From positions 1 through 42,067 of the forward strand of contig JAJRWB010000027.1 of the NCBI GenBank assembly GCA_024276995.1: a DNA stretch of 42,067 nt, given 5' to 3'. The DNA is from Candidatus Eiseniibacteriota bacterium. GTDB taxonomy: Bacteria; Orphanbacterota; Orphanbacteria; Orphanbacterales; Orphanbacteraceae. The position numbers were made by a program, and so were the translations under genes. Below, piece by piece: positions 40,832 to 42,067 of this stretch. The notes beneath the pieces are model-generated. The model saw nothing but the letters and a program-made list of their open reading frames with translations. It had not been told where the DNA came from and searched no databases. The stretch's first letter is position 1, and every line of letters begins with the position of its first letter.

Positions 40832-42067
40832 ATGAAAATGCTGATCGGCGGGGAGTGGCAGGATCGAGACGAGAAGATCGACGTCCTCTATCCCTTCGAC
40901 AATTCCGTGATCGATACGGTTCCCTCGGGGAACGAGGAAGACGCCCTCGCCGCGGTGGAAAGCGCGTGCAGGGGATTCGAAATCATGAAACGGATGGCGA
41001 CCCACGAGCGCGTCGCGATTCTGCGCAAGACCGCGGCCATCGTGGAGAGCCGACAGGAGGAGTTCGCGAAAACGATCGCCTCGGAAGGGTCGAAGACGAT
41101 TCACGAGGCGCGCAAGGAGGCGTTTCGCTGCGCCAACACCCTTTCGTGGGCGGCGGACGAGGCGCGGCACATCGAGGGGGAGACGATCTCCTTCGACTCG
41201 GTGCCGGGAAGCGAGAACCGGATCGGCTACTATTACCGCTTCCCGATCGGCGTGATCCTCGCCATCACCCCGTTCAACGATCCGCTGAACCTGGTGGCCC
41301 ACAAGCTCGGTCCGGCGATCGCCGCGGGGAACTCGGTGGTGCTCAAACCTGCTACGGTGACGCCCCTTTCGGCGCTCAAGCTCGCCGAGGCGTTTCTCGA
41401 AGCGGGGCTGCCGCCGGAGGCGCTCAACGTGATCACGGGCCATGGCTCGAAGATCGGCGACGTACTCGTCAGCGATCCGCGTGTACGCATGGTTTCGTTC
41501 ACCGGCGGCCCCGAGGCGGGCGAGCGGATCGCGGCGAAGGCGGGGATCAAGAAGATCGGCATGGAACTCGGTTCCAACTCGCCGGTCATCGTCATGGCGG
41601 ACGCCGACATGAGCCTCGCCGTCGAGTCGTGCGTATCGGGGGCGTTCTGGGCGGTGGGGCAGAACTGCATCGGCGTGCAGCGGATCTTCATCGAGAAGGG
41701 CGCTTTCCATTCGTTCCGCGACGCCTTCGTGGAGAAGACGAAGAAGATCCGCGTCGGCGCCCAGCTCGATGAGAAGAGCGACATGGGGCCGATGATCACC
41801 GAACGGGAAGCGATCCGCATCGAGTCGTGGGTGAACGACGCCGTCGAAGCGGGGGCGAAACTCCTCACCGGCGGGAAGCGGAACGGCTCGTGCTACGACC
41901 CGACGGTGCTCGTCGATGTGCCCGAGGGTGCCCGCGTCGGTTGCGAAGAGGTGTTCGCTCCCGTGGTGATACTCTACCCGTTCGACGACCTCGACGACGC
42001 GATCCGCATCGCCAACGACACGCCGTACGGCCTTCTCGCGGCGATCTTCACGACGAACATCGACGTC
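40832..42067 (+). CDS. NAD(P)-dependent aldehyde dehydrogenase (C-terminus off the right edge)
   Basis: The 412 visible codons begin MKMLIGGEWQDRDEKIDVLY and include GVILAITPFNDPLNLVAHKLG, VVLKPATVTPLSALKLAEAF, VSFTGGPEAGERIAAKAG, the catalytic glutamate in KKIGMELGSNSPVIV and the catalytic cysteine in FWAVGQNCIGVQRIF. It belongs to the ALDH superfamily, closest in layout to lactaldehyde/succinate-semialdehyde or GAPN-like members. Specificity is unknown; with homoserine dehydrogenase 40 bases upstream, a semialdehyde substrate is possible but unproven. ATG at 40832 (or 40838) follows GGAG. The frame is open to the last base, so about 60-70 C-terminal residues are missing from the window. Confidence 0.88.
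   Translation, partial: MKMLIGGEWQDRDEKIDVLYPFDNSVIDTVPSGNEEDALAAVESACRGFEIMKRMATHERVAILRKTAAIVESRQEEFAKTIASEGSKTIHEARKEAFRCANTLSWAADEARHIEGETISFDSVPGSENRIGYYYRFPIGVILAITPFNDPLNLVAHKLGPAIAAGNSVVLKPATVTPLSALKLAEAFLEAGLPPEALNVITGHGSKIGDVLVSDPRVRMVSFTGGPEAGERIAAKAGIKKIGMELGSNSPVIVMADADMSLAVESCVSGAFWAVGQNCIGVQRIFIEKGAFHSFRDAFVEKTKKIRVGAQLDEKSDMGPMITEREAIRIESWVNDAVEAGAKLLTGGKRNGSCYDPTVLVDVPEGARVGCEEVFAPVVILYPFDDLDDAIRIANDTPYGLLAAIFTTNIDV

Overview
The window is high-GC bacterial DNA with dense, mostly intact genes, strong G/C preference at third codon positions, clear Shine-Dalgarno sites and many secreted lipoproteins, so it comes from a Gram-negative-type bacterium. A histone H1-like protein, a lipoprotein multiheme cytochrome c, paired M16 peptidases, a GH172/DUF2961 lipoprotein and membrane/TPR glycosyltransferases would fit an uncultured lineage of the FCB or Eisenbacteria/Krumholzibacteriota kind. 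That placement is inference; no rRNA or tRNA gene was seen.

Layout. 1-3125: a lysine-rich H1-like protein cut by the left edge, a small lipoprotein, a possible coupled mini-ORF and a membrane glycosyltransferase with C-terminal TPRs. 3253-8542: an NCS2 purine permease; a methyltransferase plus flippase-like membrane protein; and a HisC-type aminotransferase coupled to a chorismate mutase-prephenate dehydrogenase (tyrosine pathway). 8574-15254: a Gfo/Idh/MocA oxidoreductase with an in-frame TAG, a metallophosphatase coupled to a lipoprotein, groES-groEL with an in-frame TAA in groEL, and a second oxidoreductase coupled to a metallo-beta-lactamase-fold hydrolase. 15558-19837: a seven-CXXCH cytochrome lipoprotein, a small coupled ORF, a degenerate release-factor-2 paralogue with a frame break, and a glycogen debranching enzyme. 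19860-27172: GH172 lipoprotein, a G-x-x-G-x-W repeat lipoprotein, a PPC/DUF296 protein, a second membrane/TPR protein and a lipoprotein rhodanese. 27188-31733: a threonine-type sulfatase-superfamily lipoprotein and an active/inactive M16 peptidase pair. 31761-38365: free methionine-R-sulfoxide reductase, the haem operon hemE-hemN-hemG, a UMF1-type MFS transporter and a sulfotransferase. 38571-42067: a cystathionine gamma-synthase/lyase family enzyme, homoserine dehydrogenase and an aldehyde dehydrogenase cut by the right edge.

Gene packing is tight. Eight well-supported neighbouring gene pairs overlap by exactly four bases (ATGA or GTGA), suggesting widespread translational coupling, and two convergent pairs overlap at their 3' ends.

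The main oddity is an unusual number of reading-frame anomalies in otherwise well-conserved genes: TAA inside groEL, TAG inside an oxidoreductase, a frame break in an RF2-like gene that has also lost its SPF and GGQ motifs, and apparent ATA and CTG start codons behind good ribosome-binding sites. Consensus sequence error is the simplest explanation, but the pattern deserves checking because readthrough or gene decay would be interesting.
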